This document shows, in pieces, positions 26,223 to 35,400 of a stretch of DNA of 64,000 nt. How positions within the stretch are numbered: the first letter of the stretch is position 1; the number at the start of each line of letters is the position of its first letter. Position numbers and translations under genes: made by a program. The notes below the pieces were generated by a model that saw nothing but the letters and a program-made list of their open reading frames with translations, did no database searches and had not been told where the DNA came from. This stretch comes from DASUHT01 sp038230835. Lineage in GTDB: Bacteria > Actinomycetota > Thermoleophilia > Gaiellales > JAICJC01. The DNA lies in contig JBBRMM010000014.1 of NCBI GenBank assembly GCA_038230835.1, positions 30,968 through 94,967 on the forward strand, written 5' to 3'.

Positions 26223-27032
26223 ATGCCCAGAGCGATGCCGCTGACCGAGCACGCCACCTGGTGGCCCAGCACCGCGTACCAGACCACCACGCTCGAACTG
26301 CGGGCAGCCGGCCAGCGCCTGCTGGTCGATCCCGGCATCTCGCCGTGGGAGATCGACGAGCTGATCTCGGCCTCGGTGGAGCCGGTCAGCCAGGTCCTGA
26401 TCACACACGCCGACTGGGATCACATCCTCGGGATCCCGGCGCTTCCGGAGGCGCAGATCACCGCCAGCCGAGCTGCCGCGGAGCGGATCGACTCGGGGCA
26501 GGCGCGAGAATCGGTCGAGCGGGAGAGCGGCGAGATCTACATCGCCTACGGCGACCTCTCGGGACTGCGCGTCGACCGTCGCATCGACGCCCCCGCCGAA
26601 GCCGAGCTCGGGCCCTGGCACGCGGTCTTTCGCACCGGTCACGGCCACACCGACGACGGTGTCGTGACGTCGTTCCCCGAACAGGGCCTGCTGGTGACGG
26701 GCGACTACCTGTCGGGCCTCGAGATCCCGGCCGCATACGTGTCGGTGCGCGACTACCGTGACACGCTGCACACACTGATCGGGGTGATCGAGCGCGAGCG
26801 CCCCCACTTCGTGGTGGTCGGCCACGGCCGGCCGCACACATCGGATCAGGCGCTTCGGATCGCCGACGAGGATCTCGACTACATCGAGGCGGTGCTGGCG
26901 TTCGCCGACGGCGGATGCAGGCCCGAGGAGGCCGGCAAGATCGCCGTGCCCGACCGTGGCGGCGGCCCGTTCGACGCGACGGCGCACGCCACCAACGTGC
27001 GCCTGGCCTGTGCGGCATTGGCCCCCGCCTGA
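26223..27032 (+). CDS. Metallo-beta-lactamase-fold hydrolase
   Basis: A 269-aa MBL-fold protein. The metal motif is THADWDH (H-x-D-x-D-H form, His of the first position replaced relative to HxHxDH), followed by TGHGHTDDGV, VTGDYLSG and VVVGHGRPH, which supply the remaining His/Asp ligands. Possible roles include thioesterase, lactonase or phosphodiesterase; not assignable. A second in-frame ATG at 26235 is an alternative start. Divergent from acpS with a shared -10. Confidence 0.85.
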   Translation: MPRAMPLTEHATWWPSTAYQTTTLELRAAGQRLLVDPGISPWEIDELISASVEPVSQVLITHADWDHILGIPALPEAQITASRAAAERIDSGQARESVERESGEIYIAYGDLSGLRVDRRIDAPAEAELGPWHAVFRTGHGHTDDGVVTSFPEQGLLVTGDYLSGLEIPAAYVSVRDYRDTLHTLIGVIERERPHFVVVGHGRPHTSDQALRIADEDLDYIEAVLAFADGGCRPEEAGKIAVPDRGGGPFDATAHATNVRLACAALAPA

Positions 27033-27080
27033 GAGCCGGACAGCTCTTTACCAATTGTCCGGACTGCCGATAACTCGGGT

Positions 27081-27410
27081 GTGCTCCGGCTACGCAAACG
27101 CCTGCTCGAGATCCGACGCCATCACCTCGGTCCGCGGGTGTACGTCGCCGGGATCCGGGTGCACGAATGCTGGGCCGGCCTGGCCGCGACGGCGATCCTG
27201 GTCGGCGCCATGCTGACCGACCACATCCACCACCGCCGCTTCGACGGAATGGTGGGCGTCGTCGCAGTCTGGATGATGGCCAAGGACTGGCCCGACTTCT
27301 TCCCCTCCCGCCGGGACACCTACGCCTGGCGCGTCGGGTTTCACCGGCGCGGCAACGCCGAGGGCGTGCCTGCGCTGAGCGTTGCCCGTCAGCGTCACCG
27401 CGAGCAGTAG
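27081..27410 (+). CDS. Small membrane protein (109 aa), unknown
   Basis: A basic N-terminus (LRLRKRLLEIRRHH) is followed by two hydrophobic stretches around GLAATAILVGAMLTDH and GMVGVVAVWMMAKDW, then a cytoplasmic-looking tail rich in Arg (FFPSRRDTYAWRVGFHRRGN). GTG 27081 is the likely start; the upstream TAACTC is a poor -10. Family not recognised and no context clue. Confidence 0.6.
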   Translation: MLRLRKRLLEIRRHHLGPRVYVAGIRVHECWAGLAATAILVGAMLTDHIHHRRFDGMVGVVAVWMMAKDWPDFFPSRRDTYAWRVGFHRRGNAEGVPALSVARQRHREQ

Positions 27411-27447
27411 CAGCGAGAGTCCGCCACCGGAGGCGCGTCAGCGTTAG

Positions 27448-27453
27448 TACTGT
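27448..27453 (+). promoter_or_regulatory. -10 element TACTGT for the 216-aa gene
   Basis: TACTGT ends 7 nt before ATG 27461, again the leaderless spacing, and it chooses this ATG over in-frame codons further upstream. Confidence 0.5.
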
Positions 27454-27460
27454 CAGCCCG

Positions 27461-28111
27461 ATGCCGTTGCAAAATCGGGTCACCCCCCTCGGCGACGTGA
27501 TCGCACACCCAGGACGCGGCCACGTCTACGGCAATCGTGGCTGCCTGCACGACGCCGCCGGCAGGATCCGTCGGCACCACGACGGACGCCGCTGGATCGC
27601 CTGCCGGCTCGAGTACCGCGACTGGCAGCGTGGCCCGATGATGCAGCCAGGCCGCTTCACTGAGCTGTTCTTCCTCGACGAAGCGACCGCGCTCGCCGCC
27701 GGGCACCGCCCGTGTGCGCTGTGCAGGCGCGAGGACTACCGTCGACTGGTCGGGCTGTGGCGCGAACTGCACCCGGGCCAGGTGGGAGCGGACGCGATCG
27801 ACGAGCAGTTGCACATGGAGCGGATCGATGCCGCCGGGCTTGACCAGCGTCACCATGTGGGACGACTGAGTGAGCTTCCCGACGGGGCGTTCGTCCTTCG
27901 CCACGGTCTGCCCTGGCTGGTCATCGGCGCGGAGCTGCTGGAATGGACACCCACCGGGTACACCTCGCGCAGCCGGCGCACCGAGGATCCGCGGGCCGTG
28001 GTAATCACGCCGCCTTCTCTGGTGGCGTTGCTGCGAAGCGGGTGGCAGCCGCTCGTGCCGCTGATTCACGCGTCAGCGCGAACCTCGCCCCGGCCACTCA
28101 CTCCACGGTGA
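27461..28111 (+). CDS. Unknown protein with Ada-like Cys motif (216 aa)
   Basis: The centre has GHRPCALCRREDYRR, reminiscent of the GFRPCKRC zinc site of Ada-type methyl-acceptor domains, preceded by a strand-rich N-terminus (PGRGHVYGNRGCLHDAAG) that repeats a Cys. Only three or four Cys are available for a metal site. The C-terminal half is mixed alpha/beta and ends in a low-complexity Arg/Ser/Pro tail. Function unknown. It overlaps the 3' end of glmS on the other strand by 14 nt. Confidence 0.7.
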   Translation: MPLQNRVTPLGDVIAHPGRGHVYGNRGCLHDAAGRIRRHHDGRRWIACRLEYRDWQRGPMMQPGRFTELFFLDEATALAAGHRPCALCRREDYRRLVGLWRELHPGQVGADAIDEQLHMERIDAAGLDQRHHVGRLSELPDGAFVLRHGLPWLVIGAELLEWTPTGYTSRSRRTEDPRAVVITPPSLVALLRSGWQPLVPLIHASARTSPRPLTPR

Positions 28112-29921
28112 CCGTCTTGGCCAGGTTCCGCGGCTTGTCCGGATCGAGGCCGCGGCGGCGGGCGATGCGGTAGGCGAGCTGCTGCAGCGGAATCACGGCC
28201 AGCGCCGCCTGCAGCTCCGGCTCGGTGCACGGCAGCCAGATCACATGCTCGGCGACATCGCCGATGTGCTCGTTGCCGTCCGTGGCAACTGCGATCACGT
28301 GCGCACCGCGCGCGCGCACCTCCTCGATGTTCGACACCACCTTCTCGTACACGTGGTTGTCGGTGGCGATCACCACCACCGGCGTTCGCTCGTCGAGCAG
28401 CGCGATCGGGCCGTGCTTCATCTCCCCGGCCGCATAGGCATCGGTGGCGATGTAGCTGATCTCCTTCAGCTTGAGCGCGCCCTCGAGGGCAATCGGCAGC
28501 CCGATGTTGCGCCCGAGATAGAGAAAGAACTCGCTCTGCCAGAAACGATCGGCGATCGGGTCGAGCGCCGCCTCGCGGTCGATAGTGACCTGGGCCAGGT
28601 CGGGCAGTGCCTTCACCTGATCCAGCAGCACGGCGGCCCGGTCGGCGTCCACGGTGCCGCGGATCAGTCCCAGCTTGAGCGCGAGCAGGTACATCAAGGT
28701 CACCTGCGAGGTGAAGGTCTTGGACGCCGCAACGCCGATCTCGAGCCCGGCACGGGTGTACAGCGCCGAGTCGCACTCGCGGGTCATCTGGCTGCCGACC
28801 ACATTCGTGACAGCCAGCACGTGGGCGCCGCGTGAGCGCGCCTCCTTCATCGCCGCCAATGTGTCGATCGTCTCGCCCGACTGACTGATGGCGATCACCA
28901 GCGTGTGCTCGTCGATCACCGCGCGGCGGTACCGCCATTCGCTGGCGATGTCGGACTCCGAGGGGATCCGCGCCCACTCCTCGATCAGGTAGCGGCCGAT
29001 CAACCCGGCGTGGTACGAGGTGCCGCAGGCCAGGATCACGATCCGCTGCAGGCCGCGGATCTGCTCCTCACTCATGTTCAGGCCGTCGAGGTGGAGGGTG
29101 CCGTGGTAGAGCCGCTCGCCGATCGTCTCGGCGATCGCGTCGGGCTGCTCGTGGATCTCCTTGAGCATGAACGTCTCGTAGCCCTGCTTCTCCGCCGCGT
29201 CCTCGTCCCAGTCCACCTCCTGCACGCCGCGCGGGACCTCGGCGCCGGCACCGGTCAGGAAGGTCGCACCGTGCGGACGGGCGACCACGATCTCGTCGTC
29301 TTCGACGAACTGCACCCGCCGCGTCTCACGCAGGAAGGCGGGCACCGCCGAAGCCATGAACGTCTCGCCATCACCCACGCCGACGACCAAGGGGCACTGG
29401 CGGCGGGCGCCGACGATCACGTGCGGATGATCGCGGTGCGCAACCCCGATCGCGAAGTGGCCGCGCAGGCGGTTGTACGCCGCGCGAACGGCCTCGACCA
29501 GGTCGCCGGCGTACACCTGCTCGACCAGGTGGGCAATCACCTCGGTGTCGGTATCGGAGTGGAACTCGTGTCCCTCGGCGATCAACTCGCGGCGCAGATC
29601 CTGGTAGTTCTCGATGATGCCGTTGTGCACCACGGTCACCCCCGAGCCCTCACATGCCTCGATCGGATGCGCGTTGCCCTCGGTGACGCCGCCGTGAGTG
29701 GCCCAACGGGTGTGCGCGAGGCCGGTGGTCGCGGGATGGGCGGCGGCGCCCACGGCATCGCGCAGCACCTGCACCTTGCCCACCCGGCGGGTGACGTCCA
29801 CCTCGCCGTTGATCAGGCAGATGCCGGCCGAGTCGTAGCCGCGGTACTCCAGCCGCTCGAGACCGGTCAGGAGCAGTTCCTTGCAGGGCCGTGCCCCGAC
29901 ATATCCGACGATTCCACACAT
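28098..29921 (-). CDS. glmS: Glutamine-fructose-6-phosphate aminotransferase (isomerising)
   Basis: A 607-aa enzyme forming glucosamine-6-phosphate, the entry step of amino-sugar and peptidoglycan synthesis. Catalytic Cys2 heads the Ntn glutaminase domain (CGIVGYVGA ... LEYRGYDSAG); two SIS domains follow, with ACGTSYHAG and ISQSGETIDT, and the C-terminal RNLAKTVTVE carries the conserved Lys. An 11-nt gap separates it from glmM; AAGGA upstream is its ribosome-binding site. I see no glmS ribozyme. Last gene of rplM-rpsI-glmM-glmS. Confidence 0.97.
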   Translation of the reverse strand: MCGIVGYVGARPCKELLLTGLERLEYRGYDSAGICLINGEVDVTRRVGKVQVLRDAVGAAAHPATTGLAHTRWATHGGVTEGNAHPIEACEGSGVTVVHNGIIENYQDLRRELIAEGHEFHSDTDTEVIAHLVEQVYAGDLVEAVRAAYNRLRGHFAIGVAHRDHPHVIVGARRQCPLVVGVGDGETFMASAVPAFLRETRRVQFVEDDEIVVARPHGATFLTGAGAEVPRGVQEVDWDEDAAEKQGYETFMLKEIHEQPDAIAETIGERLYHGTLHLDGLNMSEEQIRGLQRIVILACGTSYHAGLIGRYLIEEWARIPSESDIASEWRYRRAVIDEHTLVIAISQSGETIDTLAAMKEARSRGAHVLAVTNVVGSQMTRECDSALYTRAGLEIGVAASKTFTSQVTLMYLLALKLGLIRGTVDADRAAVLLDQVKALPDLAQVTIDREAALDPIADRFWQSEFFLYLGRNIGLPIALEGALKLKEISYIATDAYAAGEMKHGPIALLDERTPVVVIATDNHVYEKVVSNIEEVRARGAHVIAVATDGNEHIGDVAEHVIWLPCTEPELQAALAVIPLQQLAYRIARRRGLDPDKPRNLAKTVTVE

Positions 29922-29932
29922 GGTTCCGGTCC

Positions 29933-31255
29933 TTATAGCCCGATCTCACGCGACACGACCCCGGCCAGGTGGTCGCAGACCGCCTCGCACTCGGCCGCGT
30001 CGGCGGCCTCCACCATCACCCGCACCACCGGCTCGGTGCCCGACGCGCGAACCACGATCCGGCCGTCCGCCCCGAGCTTCGTCGTCCACGCGTCCACCTC
30101 CTGCCACACCGCGTCGGCCGGCGCCAGGGCGGAGCGATCGGCGGGCACGGCAACCAGCTTCTGCGGGAACGGCACGACCAGCTCGGCGGCGTCGTCCAGT
30201 GTCATCCCCATCCGGTCGAGCGCCGCCAGCAGCATCAGCGCCGTGGCCAGCCCGTCGCCCGTGGTGTGGTGCGTGAGGTCGACCACGTGGCCCGACTGCT
30301 CACCGCCCAGCGTGGCACCGGTCTCGAGCATCCGTTCCAGCACGTAGCGGTCGCCCACGTCGGTGATCTCGACGTCCACCCCGCGCTCGCGCATCAGCTT
30401 GTGGAATCCCATGTTGGTCATCGAGGTGACCACCACCCGCCCCTTTTCGAGCGCTCCGCGCCGGTGGCGGTCGAGCGCCAGCGTGGCGATGATGGCATCG
30501 CCGTTCACGGGCCGGCCGCGCGAGTCGACCGCCAGGCAGCGGTCGGCGTCGCCGTCGAAGGCCACGCCACCGACCAGGCCGCGCTCGGCCACCAGTCCGG
30601 CCACCGCATCCAGGTGGGTCGATCCAACCCCGGCGTTGATGTTGCGCCCGTTCGGCTCCACCCCGATCGCGGCCGGCCGCTCGCCGAGCCGCAGGAACAG
30701 CTGGGGCGCCGCCTCGAATGCGGCGCCGTGAGCACAGTCGATGCCGATCGCAAGGCCCGCGGGCACGCCGCTGCCGTACGTCTCGGCCAACCAGCCGACG
30801 TAGGCCGCCACCGCACCCTCGAGCGGGTGCGCCGGCCCCGGCTCGGCAGACGTTGGCGCATCCACGAGGCGTTCCAGCGCCGCCTCGTCGGCGTCACCGA
30901 GCTTGTGTCCGTCGTCCCCCAGGAACTTGATGCCGTTGTCGGCAAAGGGGTTGTGCGAGGCCGAGACGACGCAGCCCAGGCCGGCCTGGGAGAGCCGACT
31001 CAGCACGGCCACTCCCGGCGTCGGGATGACGCCCGCGGTGATCGCCGCGCCGCCCGCAGCGGTCACTCCCTCCACCAACGCCTGCTCCAGCCACGGCCCG
31101 GACTCGCGCGTGTCCCTGCCGATCAGTACCGCCGCGCCCACGCCGGCAAAGCGCGCTCCGGCCACGCCAAGGTCGCGGGCGAGATCGGCGGTCAGGTCGA
31201 CGCCGGCGACACCACGCACACCATCGGTGCCGAACAGCTTGCGGGCTGCGGTCAC
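29933..31255 (-). CDS. glmM: Phosphoglucosamine mutase
   Basis: A 440-aa alpha-D-phosphohexomutase converting GlcN-6-P to GlcN-1-P. KLFGTDGVRG opens the protein; the phosphoserine is S100 in VVSASHNP; FDGDADRCL binds metal; RASGTEPVVRVMVEA is the phosphate-binding loop. GTG start overlaps the rpsI stop by 1 nt (TAGTG). Lies between rpsI and glmS in one operon. Confidence 0.97.
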   Translation of the reverse strand: MTAARKLFGTDGVRGVAGVDLTADLARDLGVAGARFAGVGAAVLIGRDTRESGPWLEQALVEGVTAAGGAAITAGVIPTPGVAVLSRLSQAGLGCVVSASHNPFADNGIKFLGDDGHKLGDADEAALERLVDAPTSAEPGPAHPLEGAVAAYVGWLAETYGSGVPAGLAIGIDCAHGAAFEAAPQLFLRLGERPAAIGVEPNGRNINAGVGSTHLDAVAGLVAERGLVGGVAFDGDADRCLAVDSRGRPVNGDAIIATLALDRHRRGALEKGRVVVTSMTNMGFHKLMRERGVDVEITDVGDRYVLERMLETGATLGGEQSGHVVDLTHHTTGDGLATALMLLAALDRMGMTLDDAAELVVPFPQKLVAVPADRSALAPADAVWQEVDAWTTKLGADGRIVVRASGTEPVVRVMVEAADAAECEAVCDHLAGVVSREIGL

Positions 31256-31662
31256 TACCGCTTGGAGAACTGCGGGCGCTTACGGGCCTTCTTGAGGCCG
31301 GCCTTCTTGCGCTCGACCTTGCGAGCGTCACGGGTCAAAAAGCCCTGCTTTTTGAGATCGACGCGCAGCTCCCCGTCGGCCTCGAGCAGGGCGCGCGAGA
31401 TGCCGTGGCGGAGCGCCCCGGCCTGGCCGGAGATGCCGCCCCCGTCGATCCTCGCGCGCACGTCGAAGGTGGCCTCGGTACCGGTCAGGGCGAGCGGCGA
31501 GGTGGCGATCGACTGCAGCGTCTGGCGCGGGAAGTACTCGGCGAGCGGCCGGCCGTTGACCGTCACCTTGCCGTCACCCGGCACGAGGATGACGCGGGCG
31601 ACCGAGCTCTTGCGCTTACCGGTGCCGCGATAGGCGACAGGTGCGTCGGACGATTTGGGCAC
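31255..31662 (-). CDS. rpsI: Ribosomal protein uS9
   Basis: A 135-aa small-subunit protein; the core starts YRGTGKRKSSVARV and ends KKARKRPQFSKR, the conserved basic tail that reaches the P-site tRNA. GTG 31662 overlaps the rplM stop by 1 nt (TAGTG). The longer open frame upstream is a shadow in rplM. Confidence 0.97.
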   Translation of the reverse strand: MPKSSDAPVAYRGTGKRKSSVARVILVPGDGKVTVNGRPLAEYFPRQTLQSIATSPLALTGTEATFDVRARIDGGGISGQAGALRHGISRALLEADGELRVDLKKQGFLTRDARKVERKKAGLKKARKRPQFSKR

Positions 31663-32096
31663 TAGGTTGAGACCTCCAGCTTGACGGGATTCTGAGCGGC
31701 GTGCGGGTGGTCGGGGCCGGCATAAATCTTGAGTTTGGTGATCTGCGCCGAGGCCAGCTTGTTCTTGGGCAGCATGCCCCTGACGGCCTTTCGCAGCACC
31801 TCTTCCGGACGGCGCGCGAGCTGTTCGGCGAGCGTGCGCTGGCGAAGCCCGCCCGGATACCCGCTGTGCCGGTAGTAGATCTTCTGGGCCAGCTTGTTGC
31901 CGGTGACGTGCACCTTCTCGGCGTTGACGACGATCACGAAGTCGCCGGTATCGACGTGCGGCGTGTACTGTGGCTTGCCCTTGCCGCGCAGGAGGTCGGC
32001 GATCTGGGTGGCGAGCCGCCCGAGCGTCTTCGACTCTGCGTCCACCAGGTACCAGGTCTTCTCGAGCTCCCGCGGCTTGGCGCTGTACGTCTTCAT
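31662..32096 (-). CDS. rplM: Ribosomal protein uL13
   Basis: A 144-aa large-subunit protein: TWYLVDAESKTLGRLATQIA, GDFVIVVNAEKV, YRHSGYPGGL and GMLPKNKLA are diagnostic. ATG 32096 is chosen over an in-frame ATG at 32123 because AGAGGATC lies just upstream. First gene of the rplM-rpsI-glmM-glmS operon. Confidence 0.97.
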   Translation of the reverse strand: MKTYSAKPRELEKTWYLVDAESKTLGRLATQIADLLRGKGKPQYTPHVDTGDFVIVVNAEKVHVTGNKLAQKIYYRHSGYPGGLRQRTLAEQLARRPEEVLRKAVRGMLPKNKLASAQITKLKIYAGPDHPHAAQNPVKLEVST

Positions 32097-32209
32097 GATC
32101 CTCTGCTTCGTGTGATGGGCCACCCGGCAGGCTTTCGCACACCCGCTGGGCGACAGACAAGCGCGAATGGTATCAGGAAAACGCGGTCATCCCGGCCGCA
32201 GCGGTGCGC

Positions 32210-32215
32210 TACCGT
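32210..32215 (+). promoter_or_regulatory. -10 element TACCGT for the XdhC gene
   Basis: TACCGT ends 6 nt before ATG 32222, which selects this ATG over the in-frame GTG at 32204. Confidence 0.5.
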
Positions 32216-32221
32216 GTTGGT

Positions 32222-33217
32222 ATGCGAGACGTGCTGAAAGCCGTGCGCGAGATGCGCTCGTCGGGCCAGCAGGTGGCCATCGCCACCGTGGTTTCGACCC
32301 GCCGCTCGGCGCCGCGCCCGCTGGGATCGCGGCTGGCGGTGTCCGACAGCGGCGCCATGGTCGGGTCGGTGTCCGGCGGCTGTGTCGAATCCGACGTCGC
32401 CCTGCAGGCGGCCGAGGTGCTTCAGGGCGCGCCACCCAAGCTGCTGCAGTACGGGATCTCCGACGACGACGCATTCGATGTCGGACTGCCATGCGGCGGC
32501 GAGATCGAGGTGTTCGTGGCCATGGCCGACGTCGATGAGCTGGATCGCGTCGAGCGCGCACTCGAGCACGAGGAGCGGCTGTCGGTGGTGACGGTGCTCA
32601 GCGGCGAGGACGCGGGCCGCAAGACGTACAGCGCGGGCGCCGCCCACTCACGCGCCGAGCGCACCGCTCCGGACACCTTCACGGAGCACTACGCTCCCGC
32701 ACCGATGCTGATGGTGTTCGGCGCCGTGGACACGGCCCAGGAGCTGTGCCGGATGGCGCGCCAGGTCGGGTTTCGCACCATCGTGTCCGACGCCCGCGGC
32801 AAGTTCGCAACCCGCGAGCGGCTGCCGGATGCCGATCAGATCGTGGTCGGGTGGCCAGCGCTCGCCTACGAACGCCACCAGCCCGACGAAGCCACGTACG
32901 TCGTCGTGCTGACGCACGATGCCCGCTTCGACGAGCCCGCGCTGGGTCCCGCGCTGCGCTCCCCGGCCGCGTATATCGGTGCCCTGGGCAGCCGCCGAGC
33001 GCAGGAGTCGCGCCGGCGGCGGCTGCTGAATGCGGGCTACAGCGAGGCGGAGATCGACCGCATCTGCGGTCCGCTAGGGCTGGACATCGGCGCCGTCACG
33101 CCCCCCGAGACCGCGGTTTCGATCCTGGCCGAGGTGCTGGCGGCGCGCTCCGGGCGCGACGGCGGACGGCTCTCGCAGTCGGCCGGGCGGATTCACCCCG
33201 AGGCTGTCGCCGGCTGA
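32222..33217 (+). CDS. XdhC/CoxI-family protein
   Basis: A 331-aa protein of the family that helps insert or sulfurate molybdenum cofactor in xanthine dehydrogenase and CO-dehydrogenase-type enzymes. The N-terminal XdhC_CoxI domain shows VSGGCVESDV; the C-terminal Rossmann domain (about 160-300) contains YVVVLTHDARFDEP and AYIGALGSRRA. No molybdoenzyme subunits are in the window, so its client is elsewhere. Leaderless-looking start. Confidence 0.9.
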   Translation: MRDVLKAVREMRSSGQQVAIATVVSTRRSAPRPLGSRLAVSDSGAMVGSVSGGCVESDVALQAAEVLQGAPPKLLQYGISDDDAFDVGLPCGGEIEVFVAMADVDELDRVERALEHEERLSVVTVLSGEDAGRKTYSAGAAHSRAERTAPDTFTEHYAPAPMLMVFGAVDTAQELCRMARQVGFRTIVSDARGKFATRERLPDADQIVVGWPALAYERHQPDEATYVVVLTHDARFDEPALGPALRSPAAYIGALGSRRAQESRRRRLLNAGYSEAEIDRICGPLGLDIGAVTPPETAVSILAEVLAARSGRDGGRLSQSAGRIHPEAVAG

Positions 33218-33223
33218 GCCCGG

Positions 33224-35251
33224 TCAACCGCGACCCCGCGGCCACCAGTTCCAGTCGCCCAACACGCGCATCGTCGCCGGCACCAGCAGCGAGCGCACGA
33301 GCGTGGCATCCAGAAAGATCGCGATCGCAAGCCCCAGGCCCAACTCCTTGACGATCACCACGTCCGCCGTGGTGAAGGCCAGACCGATCACCACCAGGAT
33401 GGCCGCCGCCGAGGTGATGATGCGGCCGGTGGCAACCAGTCCAGCCGCCACCGCGTCGCGGTTGGAAGCGCCCCCGCGGTAGGCCTCGGCGATCCGCGAG
33501 AGCATGAATACCTCGTAGTCCATGGACACGCCGAACAGCGCGCAGAAGATCACCACCGGCATGGTCGACTCGATGTAGCCCATGGCCGGCACGCCGTGAC
33601 CGTCCTGGAACACCCACACGAGCACTCCCAGCGCACCTCCGATCGAGAGCGAGTTCATGACGATCGCCTTCAGCGGGAGCAGCACCGAGCGAAACGCGAT
33701 CAGCAGCACCAGATAGGTGGCGGCGAAGATCAGGCCGACCGCCCACGGGGCTCGATCGCGGATCTGGTTGAGGAAGTCGAGCTCGCCCGCGGTCTCGCCG
33801 GTGACCAGAAACGCCGAGCCGTGCCCGGGCAGCGCCCGCAGCCGGCCGATCAGCTCGCGCGCCGCGGCGGTCGAGGGCTGCGCAGCCCCGATCAGGCTGA
33901 CCGCCGATCCGCCTGGGCCGCTCTGAACGCCCGCCACCGCGGCCACCCCCGGCACCGCCCGCGCCCGCGCCACCACGGCCGTCACGTTCTGCCCACGGGG
34001 AACCGCCAGCACCACCGGCTCGAGCAGCGCCTGGGAGAACTCGGAGTCGAGCACGGTCTGGCCGCGCCGCGAGTCGAAGTTCGAGGGAAGGACGTCCGCC
34101 CGCGGAACGTTGATGGTGGCGTGGAGCGCGGGCGAGGCAAGCACCGCCGTTATGCCCACGCTGACCGCGATGAAGGGCCATGGGCGGCGCATCACCGCGT
34201 TTGCCAGCCGCGCCCACCAGCCCTGCTCGGGAGGCCGGCGGAAGCGCGCCGGCAGCACCGGTGCACGCTCCACCCGATGGCCGATCATGCCCAGCACCGC
34301 CGGCAGCAGCGTGATCGCCGCCAGCGCCGAGATCGCCACCACCAGCGATCCGCCGACCGCCATCGACGACAGCACGCGCAGGCCGAAGACCCACAGCCCG
34401 GAGAGCCCGATCAACACCGCGACGCCCGAGAAGGCGATCGCACGCCCGGCCGAGGCGACCGTGGCGGCGACCGCGTCAGGCACATCCAGCCCACGCCGCA
34501 GCTCTTCGCGGAACCGTGACACCGCCAGCAGCGCGTAGTCCACGCCCACCCCGAGCCCGAGCATGGTGGCGATGTTGAGCACGAAGATCGACAGCGGCTG
34601 GTGCTGAGCAACCAGGTACAGGAGGCCGAGCGTCGAGATGACCGCCACACCGCCGACCGCCAGAGGGATACCGGCCGCAACGGCTGTTCCGAACGCGAGC
34701 ACGAGAACGATCAGCGCGGCTGGGATACCGATCGTCTCGGCCCGCCTGAGATCGCCCGAGGTCGCTGTCTGGATGTCGCGGTAGACCGCGGGCGGACCGG
34801 TGACGTACAGCCGCTCGGCCGGCACCGGCCGCAGGGCGGCGCGGAACGCACCGACGTAGTTGCGGGCCGTGTCGGGGTCGATGGTCAGGTCGAAGGCCGC
34901 GTAGGCCGCGGTCCCCGTTGGCGACCGAACGACAACTGGACCGCGGGGGCCGGTCACCACGTGCGGGAAGTGGACGAGCGGCGACACGGCCCGGCGCAGT
35001 GCCGCCACATCACCGTCTGGGGCAACCACCACCAGCCGCGACTGAGGCCGGCCGGGGATCCAGCGGTGCAGCTCGTCGGCGGCCCGAATCGCCTCCGAGC
35101 CGTTGGCGTTGAAGCCGCCCGATGCCAGGGCGCCCTGGAGCCGGGGCGCGAGCGGCCCGAGCCCGACCAGCGCCACCAGCCACGCCGCAGCGACCCATCG
35201 CCGGCGCCGGTGGACCCATCGGCCGAAGGCCGCGAACGACATCTCGGGCAT
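33224..35251 (-). CDS. MMPL/RND-family membrane transporter
   Basis: A 675-aa polytopic membrane protein with two repeats, each one helix + extracytoplasmic loop + five helices. Signature stretches: GVGVDYALLAVSRFREEL (about residue 235) and GVSMDYEVFMLSRIAEAY (about 580), whose Asp-Tyr pairs form the proton relay. MMPL proteins export lipids or hydrophobic compounds; substrate unknown. ATG 35251 has TACCCT 8 nt upstream; the frame continues upstream into the repeat region, which I reject. Confidence 0.9.
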   Translation of the reverse strand: MPEMSFAAFGRWVHRRRRWVAAAWLVALVGLGPLAPRLQGALASGGFNANGSEAIRAADELHRWIPGRPQSRLVVVAPDGDVAALRRAVSPLVHFPHVVTGPRGPVVVRSPTGTAAYAAFDLTIDPDTARNYVGAFRAALRPVPAERLYVTGPPAVYRDIQTATSGDLRRAETIGIPAALIVLVLAFGTAVAAGIPLAVGGVAVISTLGLLYLVAQHQPLSIFVLNIATMLGLGVGVDYALLAVSRFREELRRGLDVPDAVAATVASAGRAIAFSGVAVLIGLSGLWVFGLRVLSSMAVGGSLVVAISALAAITLLPAVLGMIGHRVERAPVLPARFRRPPEQGWWARLANAVMRRPWPFIAVSVGITAVLASPALHATINVPRADVLPSNFDSRRGQTVLDSEFSQALLEPVVLAVPRGQNVTAVVARARAVPGVAAVAGVQSGPGGSAVSLIGAAQPSTAAARELIGRLRALPGHGSAFLVTGETAGELDFLNQIRDRAPWAVGLIFAATYLVLLIAFRSVLLPLKAIVMNSLSIGGALGVLVWVFQDGHGVPAMGYIESTMPVVIFCALFGVSMDYEVFMLSRIAEAYRGGASNRDAVAAGLVATGRIITSAAAILVVIGLAFTTADVVIVKELGLGLAIAIFLDATLVRSLLVPATMRVLGDWNWWPRGRG

Positions 35252-35259
35252 CGCCGCAC

Positions 35260-35265
35260 AGGGTA
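35260..35265 (-). promoter_or_regulatory. -10 element TACCCT for the MMPL gene
   Basis: TACCCT on the minus strand ends 8 nt before ATG 35251. Confidence 0.5.
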
Positions 35266-35300
35266 GCCACCGGCCGTCCGCCCCACCGCGCATATCGGTG

Positions 35301-35355
35301 ACCCACCCCCACCCCCACCCCACCCCGGGGTCAGACCCCGTACGGACCGGGACAC
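35301..35355 (+). repeat. Interspersed repeat copy 2 (C-tract + GGGGTC-A-GACCCC palindrome)
   Basis: C-runs separated by single A residues (35302-35326) run into GGGGTCAGACCCC (35327-35339) and GTACGGACCGG. Same orientation as the copies at 3941 and 35531. The minus strand has at least four G-runs of 3-5 with one-base loops. Confidence 0.78.
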
Positions 35356-35400
35356 GGTTTCGTTGCAAAGATGCGCAGAAACAGCCCCCGGTGTCCCAGC

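Noticed and set aside
29922..29932. glmS ribozyme
   Set aside because: Only 11 nt separate glmM and glmS; no space for the ribozyme.
31255..32160. Long single frame spanning rpsI and upstream, read as one 301-aa protein
   Set aside because: The upstream half is an out-of-frame shadow of rplM; uS9 starts at GTG 31662 with a TAGTG junction.
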